Positions 1 to 9,314 are shown, numbered from the stretch's first letter. The stretch is 64,000 nt of DNA from Paracoccus onubensis (GCF_003591515.1 NZ_QZCG01000002.1:124001-188000); one strand, 5' to 3'. Numbers and translations: made by a program. Notes: generated by a model from the sequence alone, not told the origin.

Positions 1-348
1 CCGCGTCTGGATTTTGCCATCAGGGGCTGGGCGCATCGGTCGGATTCCGTCGCAGAGCGTGTCAATGCCGCCGATGAAACCCGTCTGGCGGCGATCCGCG
101 CGATGTTCGAGCGTTTCGGTTATGCGACAACAGATGCCGACACGCGGGCGCGCACGGTTTACCTGACCCAGATCGGCTATATCTCGATGCAGGTGACTGA
201 AAGCCTGCAAACCCGGATGGATCGGATTCCCGGCTATGTCCGGATATATTCCGGGCAGGCCCCGACCGGCAAGGAACTGGCGCGTTTTCATGCGCGGCAC
301 AAATTCATGGCGCAAGAAGCCGATTTTGCCGCGCATGACGCCGGGTAG
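1..348 (+). CDS. TetR-family regulator, C-terminal part (5' end outside window)
   Basis: The frame is open from base 1 to a TAG stop at 346-348. The first in-window ATG is at 103, but the reading continues upstream as PRLDFAIRGWAHRSD, so the start and the DNA-binding half are missing. The pattern of an aspartate, AIR-x-WA, then AADETRL and a Tyr/Gly-rich helix is typical of the ligand-binding C-terminal domain of TetR-type repressors. It is convergent with the PhnB-like gene on the other strand. The regulated genes cannot be seen. Confidence 0.6.
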   Translation, partial: PRLDFAIRGWAHRSDSVAERVNAADETRLAAIRAMFERFGYATTDADTRARTVYLTQIGYISMQVTESLQTRMDRIPGYVRIYSGQAPTGKELARFHARHKFMAQEADFAAHDAG

Positions 349-522
349 CAGGATTTCAAAATATTACGCGAATGTCACGGCAGTCATTTCTTGGCCGGGC
401 AGGGTGAAATTGTCCGCGGCGCATCCGCGGCAAAGAATCATCCCTCTGCTCCGGTTGTCAGGCAAATGCGGGACAGAAGATCTTCCCGGCGTTCCGGTGG
501 ACCCTGAAATGTGCCGTTGCCT

Positions 523-954
523 TCATTCCGGGCTGCTCCCCTGAGCTTTCGATCCGGTGAAGTTCAGCATCCAGGGCGTGCCGAAACGGTCGCGGAACAT
601 GGTGAACCGTTCGGCCCAGAAGGTTTCCGCCGGTTCCATGTTGATATTCTGCGCATCTTTCGACAATGCCGCGAAAATGCGGTCGAACTCCTCCAGCGAA
701 GCAGGTTCTAGCTGAACATAGAAGCCCTGCGGCCGGTCATACATGTCTTCGGAATTGTCCGAGGCCATGATCATCGACTGATCAAGCTTCATGCCCATAT
801 TCATCACCATATCCTCGCCGCCCGGCATGCGCATGTCCGGCTCTGCATCGCCATTTCGGAAGACATAGGCGATCTCGCCGCCCAGTGTTTCGGCATAGTG
901 ATTCATCGCTTCAAGGCAGTTACCCTTGAAAAACAGATAGATAGTCGGGTTCAT
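523..954 (-). CDS. PhnB-like VOC-superfamily protein
   Basis: 143 residues of the PhnB/3-demethylubiquinone-methyltransferase-like branch of the vicinal oxygen chelate fold. Visible signs are the N-terminal MNPTIYLFFKGNC strand, the LGGEI turn, MPGGEDMVMNMG, and the C-terminal DRFGTPWMLNF strand that ends most of these proteins. A longer frame reaches 1014, but the ATG at 954 has a strong GGAGGTG ribosome site directly upstream and begins the conserved domain. It is the last gene of a three-gene operon with an AHSA1-type protein and a TetR regulator. Members of this group are mostly of unknown substrate, and no reaction can be assigned. Confidence 0.85.
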   Translation of the reverse strand: MNPTIYLFFKGNCLEAMNHYAETLGGEIAYVFRNGDAEPDMRMPGGEDMVMNMGMKLDQSMIMASDNSEDMYDRPQGFYVQLEPASLEEFDRIFAALSKDAQNINMEPAETFWAERFTMFRDRFGTPWMLNFTGSKAQGSSPE

Positions 955-965
955 CTTCACCTCCC

Positions 966-1427
966 CTACAAGGTTTTCGCCAATTCCTCCAGCTGATCTG
1001 CTGCGGCACCCCAACCTTCGTGAAAGCCCATTTCCTCATGTTCCTTCCGGGCTTCCTCGGTCCAGTGCATGGCGCGGGCGACATAATGGGTGCGGCCCTC
1101 GCCGGCATCCTCGAATGTGACTTCCGAGGCCATGAAAGGCCGTCCCTGTGGACGCCATCCCGGCGTGAATGCGTCGGTGGTCACGAGTTTGCGGCCCTCG
1201 ACGATTTCAAGAAACACGCCCATATTTGGGAATTTCTCACCGTCCGGACCATTCATCTCGCAGGAAAACTCTCCTCCGGGGCGCAGGTCAATGACGGGAT
1301 TCGTAATGAACCACGGCTTGGGGCAGAACCATTTTTCCAGCAAGGCCGGTTCGGTCCAGCAGCGCCACAGCGCGGCGCGGGGCGCGTTCAATTCCCGGTC
1401 CAGTACCAGTTCGATCGTGTCAGTCAT
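966..1427 (-). CDS. AHSA1/SRPBCC-domain protein
   Basis: 153 residues with the START-like SRPBCC fold of the Aha1 C-terminal type. It opens with the strand IELVLDRELNAPRAALWRCWTEP, followed by LEKWFCPKPW and DLRPGGEFSCEM, all hallmark positions. The ATG at 1427 overlaps the end of the upstream TetR gene by 8 bases, indicating translational coupling; a longer reading frame to 1700 is only a shadow over that gene. PhnB-like and AHSA1 proteins often sit together with a repressor in proteobacteria. The ligand is unknown. Confidence 0.88.
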   Translation of the reverse strand: MTDTIELVLDRELNAPRAALWRCWTEPALLEKWFCPKPWFITNPVIDLRPGGEFSCEMNGPDGEKFPNMGVFLEIVEGRKLVTTDAFTPGWRPQGRPFMASEVTFEDAGEGRTHYVARAMHWTEEARKEHEEMGFHEGWGAAADQLEELAKTL

Positions 1428-2061
1428 TTTGTCCTCCCTTTGGACGGTTTTTAAACAAGAGTTCGACATAACGACGAAGGTGGTCGACGCTTTCGATCGC
1501 AAGCGAAGAATCGTTCCCTGCCTTGGCAAGGATGAATGCACCTTGCAGAACCGCCTGCATATGCCGTGCGAGGCTTGCGGCGGTCCAGCTTCCCGATATC
1601 CCGCTTGCCTCCATCGCGGCCTGTATGTCTGGTTCAAGCGTGCTGGTATGCCCGAACATCGATATTGCGCAGGCCTCGCGGATTGCGGGATACTTGGCAT
1701 ATGCCTCTTGCGTCATGGTGCCGATAAGGCAGGTGAACTCCTCAAGCTCCCCCGCAATCAGATCGCGACGAAAGTCGATATAGGCCAGCACCCGGTCCAG
1801 TGGCTCCGCATGATCATGATAGGACGCATTCGCAAATAATTCACTGGTCGTTTCCGCCCAGAATTGCGCGGCCGCCACCCCCAGCGCCTCTTTGCTGGCG
1901 AAATGGTGGAAGAACGCCCCTTTGGTCACGCCGGCAGCCTGACAAAGCTGATCAACGCTGGTGGCGGCGAAACCCTGGGTCCTTATGACGTCACGCGCGG
2001 ACTCCAGCAGTCTCGTGCGCGCATCGCCCCGGTCGGGATCTTGTTTGGTTGGTCTGTTCAT
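1420..2061 (-). CDS. TetR-family transcriptional repressor
   Basis: 213 residues. The N-terminal 60 residues form a textbook TetR helix-turn-helix: TRLLESARDVIRTQGF, then ATSVDQLCQAAGVTKGAFFHHFASKEAL. The rest is a helical effector-binding domain. It heads the operon with the AHSA1 and PhnB-like genes, and an 18-bp palindrome lies 10 bases upstream of its start codon, so autoregulation is likely. The inducer is unknown. Confidence 0.93.
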   Translation of the reverse strand: MNRPTKQDPDRGDARTRLLESARDVIRTQGFAATSVDQLCQAAGVTKGAFFHHFASKEALGVAAAQFWAETTSELFANASYHDHAEPLDRVLAYIDFRRDLIAGELEEFTCLIGTMTQEAYAKYPAIREACAISMFGHTSTLEPDIQAAMEASGISGSWTAASLARHMQAVLQGAFILAKAGNDSSLAIESVDHLRRYVELLFKNRPKGGQND

Positions 2062-2070
2062 GCATTGTTA

Positions 2071-2088
2071 ATACCAACCGGTCGGTAT
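2071..2088. promoter_or_regulatory. TetR-type palindromic operator
   Basis: The sequence ATACCAACCGGTCGGTAT is a near-perfect 18-bp inverted repeat with one mismatched pair. It has the ATACC-N8-GGTAT form seen at many TetR-repressor operators. It lies immediately upstream of the TetR gene start at 2061, where it would block the operon promoter. That this protein binds it is inferred from position. Confidence 0.75.
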
Positions 2089-2187
2089 GCGTGTCAAGCG
2101 ATAAAATGTCAGGGCAGGCGCGGGGCAGTCCGCTGCCATACTGCAGTCAGGTATTCGTTCGATTGGAAAGGCGTGTCGGGGGAATTC

Positions 2188-2847
2188 TCAGGCGGCGCGT
2201 TTCCAATCTGCGAGCCTGCCGGGAAGCAGTTCCATATGCGTGATGACATCGATTGCCCCGGCGTCGCGCAGGCGCGCGGCATGTGTCGGCCAGGTATGAC
2301 GCCCGCCAGTGAAACCCAGCGCCTGCATTCCGGCCCGTCGTGCTGCGGTGACACCTGCCGCACTGTCCTCGATGACAAGGCAATCCCCAGGATCCGCGCC
2401 CAATTGCGATGCCGCCAGAAGAAAGACATCCGGTGCAGGTTTTCCGCGGGCAACCTGCTCGGCGGAATAGATATGAGGGCCGAAGAAATCGCTTAACCCG
2501 CAGACCTCCAGCGAAAGCTTCAGTTTCGTGACGCCAGATGACGACGCGACCGCGCGCGGAAGATCAAGCTTTTGCAGGGCATCGGTGATGCCCCTGACCG
2601 GCTTGAGCTCCGTCCGCAGTCTTTCAAGCAGGATTTCATCGGCCTGTTGCAGAAGATCCGAGGGCCAGGGTTGCCCGCGCTCTTCGGCCAGTTCGGCCCA
2701 GATGGCGTGTTTCGGCCTGCCGATGAAGCGGTGGATGATGTCTTCGGTGGTGATCTGGTGTCCGGCCGTTCGCATCAGCCGGGCATCGGTTTCGCAGGAC
2801 AGGATTTCACTGTCCACAAGTACGCCGTCGCAGTCAAAGATAATCAT
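2188..2847 (-). CDS. HAD-superfamily hydrolase, beta-phosphoglucomutase-like
   Basis: 219 residues. HAD motif I is MIIFDCDGVLVDSE with the nucleophile Asp5 and acid/base Asp7. Motif II is the SSSGV serine, motif III the lysine in GKPAPDVFL, and motif IV VIEDSAAGV. An alpha-helical cap follows motif I, as in beta-phosphoglucomutase-like phosphatases. The start at 2847 forms an ATGA overlap with the aldehyde dehydrogenase stop; in-frame codons further upstream run over that gene. Third in an operon with deoC, it may act on a pentose or deoxypentose phosphate, but that is inference from context. Confidence 0.87.
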   Translation of the reverse strand: MIIFDCDGVLVDSEILSCETDARLMRTAGHQITTEDIIHRFIGRPKHAIWAELAEERGQPWPSDLLQQADEILLERLRTELKPVRGITDALQKLDLPRAVASSSGVTKLKLSLEVCGLSDFFGPHIYSAEQVARGKPAPDVFLLAASQLGADPGDCLVIEDSAAGVTAARRAGMQALGFTGGRHTWPTHAARLRDAGAIDVITHMELLPGRLADWKRAA

Positions 2848-5204
2848 TCGCCGTATGGAACCCATATGTTTTTCACTTGTGTCGCATGTTCCAGAAACAC
2901 GCGGCCCTGACCTTCGGCGCTCATCCAGTCGCGGGCCGCGCCGTCCTCGACCCATGTCTGCTTCAGGTTTCCGGCGCTTTCCGTTTCGACCATACGGCCT
3001 CCGTCCGAGGTGCCGAAATACCACATTGCCGCGACTTCGTCATGCTGTGCCAATGTTTTGGTCAAATCGTCGCGCGGACCGGTGACGATATTGACCACGC
3101 CTCCGGGAATATCCGAGGTTTCCAGCACCTGATAGAAATCCGTTGCGGCCAACGGATGGGTCTGGCTGGGAACCGCCACAACACTGTTGCCCATCGCAAT
3201 CGCCGGAAGCACCGTCGAAACGAAGCCCAGCAAGGGAAATGCCAGCGGGCAGGCGATGCCGATCACGCCCAGCGGTTCCTTCATCGCCAGCGTGACATGG
3301 GCGCTTTTGGTCTGATGCACGGCACCGTCGAACTTGTCGGCCTGCGCGGCATACCAGAAACAGCGACGGATGGCGGTTTCGACCTCTTCCGCCGCCGCGT
3401 TCTTGCCTGCGCCGAAGCTGCGCAATCGCTCTTCGAATTCAGGGCCGCGGGCGGAAAGGTTTTCGGCGATGTAGTACAGGATCTGCGCCCGGTTATGCCC
3501 GGTGGCCTTACCCCATCCGGCGGCTTTATGTGCTGCCTCGACCGCGTTGCGGATATCCTTGCGGTTGCCCAGACCGGTCAGCCCGACCGGTCCCCGGGCC
3601 CCCTGGACGGTATAGGAATAGCCGCTGTCGGGCCGGGCCTGCTTGCCGCCGATATACAGTTTGGCAGTGCGGTCGATCCCCTGCGTCTGGCCGCGGGCAT
3701 AAGGCGTCGCATCGGGGGCAGGCGGGGCGGTTTCGGGTTTCTTCGCGCGGGGCGCGGAACGGGTGAGATAGGCGCTCATGCCTTCGCGCCCGCCCTCGCG
3801 CCCGAAACCGCTTTCGCGATAACCGCCGAAACCCGCTCCGGCGTCGAAAACATTCGTGCAGTTGATCCAGATCACCCCAGCCTTGATCTTCGAGGCGATG
3901 TCGAGGCAGAGGTTCACATTCTCGGACCAGACCGAGGCAGCCAGTCCGTAGCGGGTGTTATTCGCCAGTGACAGCGCGTCCACTGGCGTGCGGAAAGGTG
4001 TCAGCGTGACGACCGGGCCGAATATCTCTTCGGTCGCCAACACGCTGGCCGGTTCCACGCCGGTTGCCAGTGTGGGCGGATAGAAACACCCATCGGGGGC
4101 CTGACCCTGATGCAGCACCGCACCCTGCGCGACGCCTTGCCCGACCAGATCGCGGATGCGATCAAGCTGGACCGGGTGAACGATGGCACCGATATCCGTG
4201 GATTTGTCCAGCGGATCGCCCACGCGCAGGGTCGCCATGCGTGCCGTCAGCAAAGTTTCGAACCGTTCGGCCACCGCTTCGGCGACCAGTATCCGCGCTC
4301 CGGCACAGCAGACCTGCCCCTGATTGAACCAGATCGCATCGACGACCCCTTCGACCGCGGCGTCAAGATCGGCGTCGGCAAAGACCACGAAGGGCGATTT
4401 GCCACCCAGTTCCAGCGTCAGCGATTTTCCCGATCCGGCGGTCTGGCGACGGATGATCCTCCCCACCTCGGTCGAGCCGGTGAAGGCGACCTTGTCGATG
4501 CCCTCATGCCCGGTGATGGCGCTGCCGGTCTCGCCGTCCCCGGTCACGATGTTCAGCACGCCCTTGGGCAATCCGCATTCGGCGGCGATCTCGGTAAAGG
4601 CAAGCGCGGTCAATGGCGTGTATTCGGCTGGTTTCAGCACCACGGTATTTCCTGCCGCAAGCGCCGGTGCGATCTTCCATGCCAGCATCAGCAGCGGGAA
4701 GTTCCACGGGATCACCTGACCGCAAACGCCGACGGGCTCCGCGCCGGGGAACTCATCCGCGATCAGTTCGGCCCAGCCCGCATGATGATAGAGATGTCTG
4801 GCGACAAGCGGAATATCGATGTCGCGGCTTTCCCGGATAGGCTTGCCGTTGTCGAGGCTTTCCAGCACGGCAAGGAAACGGGAATGCTGCTGGATATGGC
4901 GTGCGAGCGCATAGAGATATCTCGCCCGCTCATGCCCGGAAAGCGCCGCCCATTTCGGCTGTGCCTTGCGCGCTGCCGCCACAGCCGCATTCACATCTGC
5001 AGCTGTGCCCTGCGTGACCTTGGCAAGCGCTTTGCCGGTGGCGGGATTATTGACGGTGAAGGTCTTGCCCGGTTTCGTGAACGCGCCATTGATGAAATGG
5101 CCGAAACCAGCGGAATGGCGGTCCAGCCAATCGCCGGCGATGCTGCTGTCTTCGGGGGAGGGGCCGTAATCCATGCTGCTCAGAATATCCGTGATCGTGG
5201 TCAT
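2844..5204 (-). CDS. Two-domain aldehyde dehydrogenase (ALDH16-like)
   Basis: 786 residues, about 300 longer than an ordinary aldehyde dehydrogenase. Residues 30-490 are a complete ALDH domain: the oxyanion-hole region at PWNFP, general base Glu265 in LELGGKSP, and nucleophile Cys299 in FNQGQVC. After a Pro/Ala linker near 500-515, residues 520-786 form a second ALDH-like domain without the FNxGQxC segment, so it is presumably non-catalytic, as described for the ALDH16 family. It follows deoC by 11 bases with an AAGGAG ribosome site. DeoC yields acetaldehyde, so oxidation of acetaldehyde to acetate is the likely role (inference). Confidence 0.9.
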   Translation of the reverse strand: MTTITDILSSMDYGPSPEDSSIAGDWLDRHSAGFGHFINGAFTKPGKTFTVNNPATGKALAKVTQGTAADVNAAVAAARKAQPKWAALSGHERARYLYALARHIQQHSRFLAVLESLDNGKPIRESRDIDIPLVARHLYHHAGWAELIADEFPGAEPVGVCGQVIPWNFPLLMLAWKIAPALAAGNTVVLKPAEYTPLTALAFTEIAAECGLPKGVLNIVTGDGETGSAITGHEGIDKVAFTGSTEVGRIIRRQTAGSGKSLTLELGGKSPFVVFADADLDAAVEGVVDAIWFNQGQVCCAGARILVAEAVAERFETLLTARMATLRVGDPLDKSTDIGAIVHPVQLDRIRDLVGQGVAQGAVLHQGQAPDGCFYPPTLATGVEPASVLATEEIFGPVVTLTPFRTPVDALSLANNTRYGLAASVWSENVNLCLDIASKIKAGVIWINCTNVFDAGAGFGGYRESGFGREGGREGMSAYLTRSAPRAKKPETAPPAPDATPYARGQTQGIDRTAKLYIGGKQARPDSGYSYTVQGARGPVGLTGLGNRKDIRNAVEAAHKAAGWGKATGHNRAQILYYIAENLSARGPEFEERLRSFGAGKNAAAEEVETAIRRCFWYAAQADKFDGAVHQTKSAHVTLAMKEPLGVIGIACPLAFPLLGFVSTVLPAIAMGNSVVAVPSQTHPLAATDFYQVLETSDIPGGVVNIVTGPRDDLTKTLAQHDEVAAMWYFGTSDGGRMVETESAGNLKQTWVEDGAARDWMSAEGQGRVFLEHATQVKNIWVPYGE

Positions 5205-5215
5205 GTCCCGCTCCT

Positions 5216-6232
5216 TCAGGCAATTGCGTGACGGGAAGAGGACGCGTAGCGCCCGGTGACGTGGTGTTCCAGTTGCCGCTCGATATCGCCCAGCATCGAA
5301 GAGGCTCCGAAACGGAACAGATCAGGGTTAAGCCACTCCCGGCCCAGTTCCTCTTTCATCAGGATTTGCCATGTGATCGCCTCTTTGGCGGATTTCATGC
5401 CGCCTGCGGGTTTGAACCCGATCCTGTGACCCGTGACCGCGCCGTAATCGCGCAGCGCCCGGATCATCACCAGACTGACGGGCAGGGTGGCGTTGACGCT
5501 TTCCTTGCCTGTAGAGGTTTTGATGAAATCCGCGCCGGCCTGCATCGCCACCATCGAAGCGGCATAGGTATTGCGCAGCGTTTGCAGATCGCCGGTGGCG
5601 AGAATGGCTTTCAGATGCGCTGGCCCGCAGGCTTCGCGCATGGCGCAAATCTCATCGTAAAGCGCCTGCCAGTTCGCCGTCAGAACATGCTCGCGGGTAA
5701 TGACGATATCGATTTCATCCGCGCCCTCGGCCACGGCATAACGGATTTCCTCCAGCCGCAGGTTCAGCGGCATCAATCCGGCGGGAAAGCCCGTCGCGAC
5801 CGAGGCGACCGGAATGCCCGAACCGTCAAGCGCGCGGACCGCATGCCCCACCATGGTCGGATAAACGCAGGCCGCGCCGGTGGTCAGGGACATATCGCCC
5901 AGCCCCAGCCCTTCCTTGATATGCGGGGCAAGCGGGTTGCGGGCCTTGGCGCAAAGACGGCGGACGCGGGCCGCCGTATCGTCTCCTGCCAGGGTGGTCA
6001 GATCGATGCAGCGCAGGGCGTTGACCAGCCATGCCGCCTGATACGCCTTTTTCACCGAGCGCCGCGCAGCAAGTGTCGCGGTCCGTCGCTCGGCGGCAGA
6101 GCGGTTGACGGCGTGGCTTTCGAACATCTCAGGCGTCAGGGCCATCCCGGGATTGCGTTCATGTCCGGCCCCGGTCCGGGCCGGGACGGGGTGGGTCTTG
6201 CCCTGCTCGGGCGCTTTCACATCAACGGTCAT
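5216..6232 (-). CDS. deoC: Deoxyribose-phosphate aldolase
   Basis: 338 residues, the longer class of DeoC rather than the 250-residue Escherichia coli type. The enzyme cleaves 2-deoxyribose 5-phosphate to glyceraldehyde 3-phosphate and acetaldehyde. The Schiff-base lysine is Lys238 in DFIKTSTGK, and the second active-site lysine is Lys274 in GFKPAGGMK. The N-terminal 60 residues are an extension. It heads the operon deoC-ALDH-HAD, a layout for using deoxynucleoside sugars as carbon. An inverted repeat sits in the upstream region. Confidence 0.95.
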   Translation of the reverse strand: MTVDVKAPEQGKTHPVPARTGAGHERNPGMALTPEMFESHAVNRSAAERRTATLAARRSVKKAYQAAWLVNALRCIDLTTLAGDDTAARVRRLCAKARNPLAPHIKEGLGLGDMSLTTGAACVYPTMVGHAVRALDGSGIPVASVATGFPAGLMPLNLRLEEIRYAVAEGADEIDIVITREHVLTANWQALYDEICAMREACGPAHLKAILATGDLQTLRNTYAASMVAMQAGADFIKTSTGKESVNATLPVSLVMIRALRDYGAVTGHRIGFKPAGGMKSAKEAITWQILMKEELGREWLNPDLFRFGASSMLGDIERQLEHHVTGRYASSSRHAIA

Positions 6233-6247
6233 GTGTATGCTCCAATA

Positions 6248-6297
6248 CGCAAATGCGGTGCATCAGCCTCGACGAGATCACTGACGGAGCATTTGCG
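6248..6297. promoter_or_regulatory. Inverted repeat upstream of deoC
   Basis: CGCAAATGC at 6248-6256 and its exact complement GCATTTGCG at 6289-6297 lie 16-65 bases upstream of the deoC start. Two inverted half-sites at this distance suggest a regulator-binding region for the deoC operon, but no regulator gene is adjacent. The rest of the gap to gltX (6298-6437) shows no gene with a start codon. Confidence 0.35.
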
Positions 6298-6437
6298 CAA
6301 GGCCTCAACGGTTCATTGCCCGATGATCAGGCGGCGGCTGCCAGGACATGGGCCTGCTTGGCCTGCTTGGTTTCTTGGGGTTTGCACGGCAGCAGGTAGC
6401 CGCTGCGGAAAGCCGCCGTGCAGCTATGCTTGCGCCG

Positions 6438-7760
6438 CTATTCCCGTGCCCTGACGACCTGCAGAAGCGGCATCAGCTCGGACATGTCCGGCCCGTGCGC
6501 CTGGCCCGTGACCGCCTTGCGCAATGGCATGAACAGACCCTTGCCCTTGCGCCCGGTTGCCTCTTTGACCTCTGCGGTCCATTCGCCCCAGGAACTGTCG
6601 GAATAGGGCGGAGGAGGCAGAAGTTTCATTGCCTCGCCGATGAAATCGGCATCCTCGGCATCGATCATCGGCTCCGCGCCCTCGTGGCAGATACGCCACC
6701 AGCCGTTCAGATCGTCCAGCGTGGTGATGTTCTGCGAGGCGACGCGCCAGAAACGCTCGGCCTGATCCGAGGGAACGCCAAGTTCGGCGATGCGGTCGCG
6801 GACGGAATCGAAGGGCAGGGACTGGTTGTACTCGCGCGTCAAAGGCCACAGGTCTTCGGCGTCGAATTTGGTGGGGGAGGCGCCGAAATGCGACAGGTCG
6901 AATTCTGCCGCCAGATCGTCAAGCGATGTCAGCCCGACCGGCTGGCCCGATCCCAGCCGTGCCATCAGCGAAATCAATGCTTCGGGCGCGATCCCGGCAT
7001 CGCGCAGATCCCTTAGGGAAAGCGCGCCGATCCGTTTGGACAGTTCCTCGCCTTTCGCGCCGGTCAGCAGGCTGTGATGGGCGAATGAGGGCGGCGTGCC
7101 GCCGATGGCGCGGATGATCTGGATCTGGGTGGCTGTGTTGGTCACGTGATCCGCGCCGCGCACGACATGGGTCACGCCCATATCGGTATCGTCCACGCTG
7201 CTGGCGAAAGTATAAAGCACCTGCCCATCCGCGCGGATCAGCACCGGATCGCTGACCGAGGCTGCATCGATCGAAATATCGCCCAGGATCCCGTCATTCC
7301 ATTCGATCCGCTCGTGGTCCAGCCGGAAACGCCAGTAACCCGCGCGCCCCTCGGCCCGCAGCTTGTCCTTCTCCGCATCGGTAAGGTTCAGCCCGCTCCG
7401 GTCATAGACTGGCGGCTTGCCCATGTTCAGTTGCTTCTTGCGCTTCAGGTCCAGCTCGGTCGGCGTCTCGAACACCTCGTAAAGATGCCCCGAGGCGCGA
7501 AGCTGATCGGCGGTCTCGGCGTAGCGGTCCAGCCGCAGCGATTGCCGCTCGACCCGGTCCCAGTGCATACCCAGCCATTCCAGATCGCGCATGATACCAT
7601 CGACATATTCCTGCTTCGAGCGCTCCTGATCGGTATCGTCCAATCGCAGAATGAACGTGCCGCCCGCTTTCCGGGCGATCAGATAGTTGAACAGCGCGGC
7701 GCGCAGATTGCCGACATGGATGTGGCCGGTAGGTGACGGGGCGAAGCGGGTGGTGGTCAT
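6438..7760 (-). CDS. gltX: Glutamyl-tRNA synthetase
   Basis: 440 residues, the short form common where alphaproteobacteria carry two GltX proteins. It charges tRNA-Glu (and in some members tRNA-Gln) with glutamate. The class I signature FAPSPTGHIHVGN starts at residue 6, the KMSKS-equivalent is EELSKR at 238-243, and a DDTD motif lies near residue 41. The frame runs on to 8042, but the ATG at 7760 begins the conserved N-terminus; the extension overlaps a divergent gene. Whether it is discriminating for tRNA-Glu cannot be read from the sequence. Confidence 0.95.
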   Translation of the reverse strand: MTTTRFAPSPTGHIHVGNLRAALFNYLIARKAGGTFILRLDDTDQERSKQEYVDGIMRDLEWLGMHWDRVERQSLRLDRYAETADQLRASGHLYEVFETPTELDLKRKKQLNMGKPPVYDRSGLNLTDAEKDKLRAEGRAGYWRFRLDHERIEWNDGILGDISIDAASVSDPVLIRADGQVLYTFASSVDDTDMGVTHVVRGADHVTNTATQIQIIRAIGGTPPSFAHHSLLTGAKGEELSKRIGALSLRDLRDAGIAPEALISLMARLGSGQPVGLTSLDDLAAEFDLSHFGASPTKFDAEDLWPLTREYNQSLPFDSVRDRIAELGVPSDQAERFWRVASQNITTLDDLNGWWRICHEGAEPMIDAEDADFIGEAMKLLPPPPYSDSSWGEWTAEVKEATGRKGKGLFMPLRKAVTGQAHGPDMSELMPLLQVVRARE

Positions 7761-7839
7761 CAGATGTCTCCTGTTGAGGGACGCTCTTTCACAGGCGGGC
7801 TTTTTTGTCCATATCTGCGTTGGCAGCAAGGAGTGACCA

Positions 7840-8247
7840 ATGGGCGATTGCGAAGGGCTGAAGGCCCCTGATGCGGCGGCGATAGAGGCCATGGCGCGCG
7901 AGGTTCTGGCGGAATTGCCTGCGGAGTTTGCGGGCCACGCGCAGAATGTTGCGATACGTGTGGCGGAATTCGCCACCGAAGAGATGCTGGACGAATTGCA
8001 GATGGACGATCCGTTCGAATTGACGGGGCTGTATGACGGCATCCCGATGACCGAGAAATCGGTATCGGACCAGCCCGGTGGGCCGGATGTGGTCTGGCTG
8101 TTCCGCCGGCCGATCCTTGATGAATGGGCGGCGCGCGGGAATGTGACTCTGGGCGAATTGGTGGGTCATGTGATGACGCATGAGCTGGCGCATCATTTCG
8201 GCTGGTCCGATGCGGATATCGCGCGGATCGACAGGTGGTGGGAATGA
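7840..8247 (+). CDS. Zincin-like metallopeptidase family protein
   Basis: 135 residues with HELAH at 114-118 near the C-terminus, the HExxH zinc site of the small zincin-like family (PF06262 type). An aggag ribosome site precedes the ATG. It is divergent from gltX and overlaps the following sugar kinase gene by ATGA. Family members are widespread in alphaproteobacteria, but their substrate is not established. Confidence 0.88.
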   Translation: MGDCEGLKAPDAAAIEAMAREVLAELPAEFAGHAQNVAIRVAEFATEEMLDELQMDDPFELTGLYDGIPMTEKSVSDQPGGPDVVWLFRRPILDEWAARGNVTLGELVGHVMTHELAHHFGWSDADIARIDRWWE

Positions 8248-9194
8248 ATCAGCTTCCGATCCTGACGGTCACGCTGAATCCGGCGCTTGATCTTTCGACC
8301 GTGGCTGACGAGGTTCGCCCCGATCAGAAGCTGCGCTGCGACAAGCCGATAGCCGATCCGGGCGGCGGCGGGATCAATGTCAGCCGGGCGATCAAGATCA
8401 TGGGCGGGCAATCCACGGCGATGGTTGCGCTTGGCGGGGCGACGGGAACGCGGATCGCCGAGATGCTGAAGGCCGACGGGCTGTCGGTGATCCGCCTGAC
8501 CGCGCCGGGCGAGACGCGGCAGTCCCTTGCGGTCAGGGATCGCGCGACGGGCAGCCAGTATCGTTTCGTCATGCCGGGTCCGGAATGGCACAAGGCGCAT
8601 GTGTCGGACATGATGCAGGCAATCGGCGAGGCCGCGCGGGCAGGCGGCTGGGTCGTCGTATCAGGTTCGAACCCCCCGGGTGTGGCGCCGGGTTTCGAGC
8701 AGATGCTGACCGTGCGGTTGAAAGGCGGCAATGCACGTCTGTTGGTCGACACCTCCGGAGATGCGCTGCTTGCGCTTGCAGGTTCGTCGACGCCGGTCGA
8801 TGTGCTGCGCATGGATAGCTATGAGGCCGAGGGGCTGGCCGGGCGCTCCCTGCCGCTGCGCAGTGACAGCGCGGCATTTGCCGCCGGTCTGGTGCAGGAC
8901 GGGGCGGCGAAATCGGTGATCGTGGCACGCGGGGCTGATGGCTCGGTCATTGCCGGTGCCGATGGAGCATGGCATGCCGAGGCGGCTAGGGTGCCGGTCG
9001 TCAGTGCAGTCGGGGCGGGCGACAGTTTCGTCGCCGGTTTCGTGCTTGCCATATCCCGGCTACAATCGGTTGAGGAGGCCCTGGCGCTTGGTGCTGCCGC
9101 TGCATCCGCGGCGGTCATGACGCCGGCGACCGAGCTGTGCCATGCGGAACAGGTGGAGCGGCTTTATGCCGGAAGAGTGGTGACGAAACTGTGA
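8244..9194 (+). CDS. PfkB-family sugar kinase (1-phosphofructokinase/LacC type)
   Basis: 316 residues. The N-terminal TVTLNPALDLS is typical of the FruK/LacC branch. A glycine-rich sugar-binding segment PGGGGINVSRAI lies at residues 39-50, and the PfkB signature with catalytic base Asp260 in GAGDSF near the C-terminus. The ATG at 8244 is in an ATGA overlap with the metallopeptidase. It would phosphorylate a sugar phosphate such as fructose 6-phosphate or fructose 1-phosphate; the exact substrate is not resolved. Confidence 0.9.
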   Translation: MNQLPILTVTLNPALDLSTVADEVRPDQKLRCDKPIADPGGGGINVSRAIKIMGGQSTAMVALGGATGTRIAEMLKADGLSVIRLTAPGETRQSLAVRDRATGSQYRFVMPGPEWHKAHVSDMMQAIGEAARAGGWVVVSGSNPPGVAPGFEQMLTVRLKGGNARLLVDTSGDALLALAGSSTPVDVLRMDSYEAEGLAGRSLPLRSDSAAFAAGLVQDGAAKSVIVARGADGSVIAGADGAWHAEAARVPVVSAVGAGDSFVAGFVLAISRLQSVEEALALGAAAASAAVMTPATELCHAEQVERLYAGRVVTKL

Positions 9195-9314
9195 GGCCGC
9201 AGAGAACCAAGGCCGTTCCGGTTAAAATGGCGACGCGTTAGCGCCAGATGAGGCGCGAGGTTTTCCGGGGGTAATAATCCGGCGTGTTCCAGGACTTGTC
9301 ACCGATAGATAAAG

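Noticed and set aside
6298..6437. Minus-strand open frame after gltX ending in AKQAHVLAAAA
   Set aside because: No usable start codon; it opens after an in-frame TAG. Probably noise or an old gene relic.
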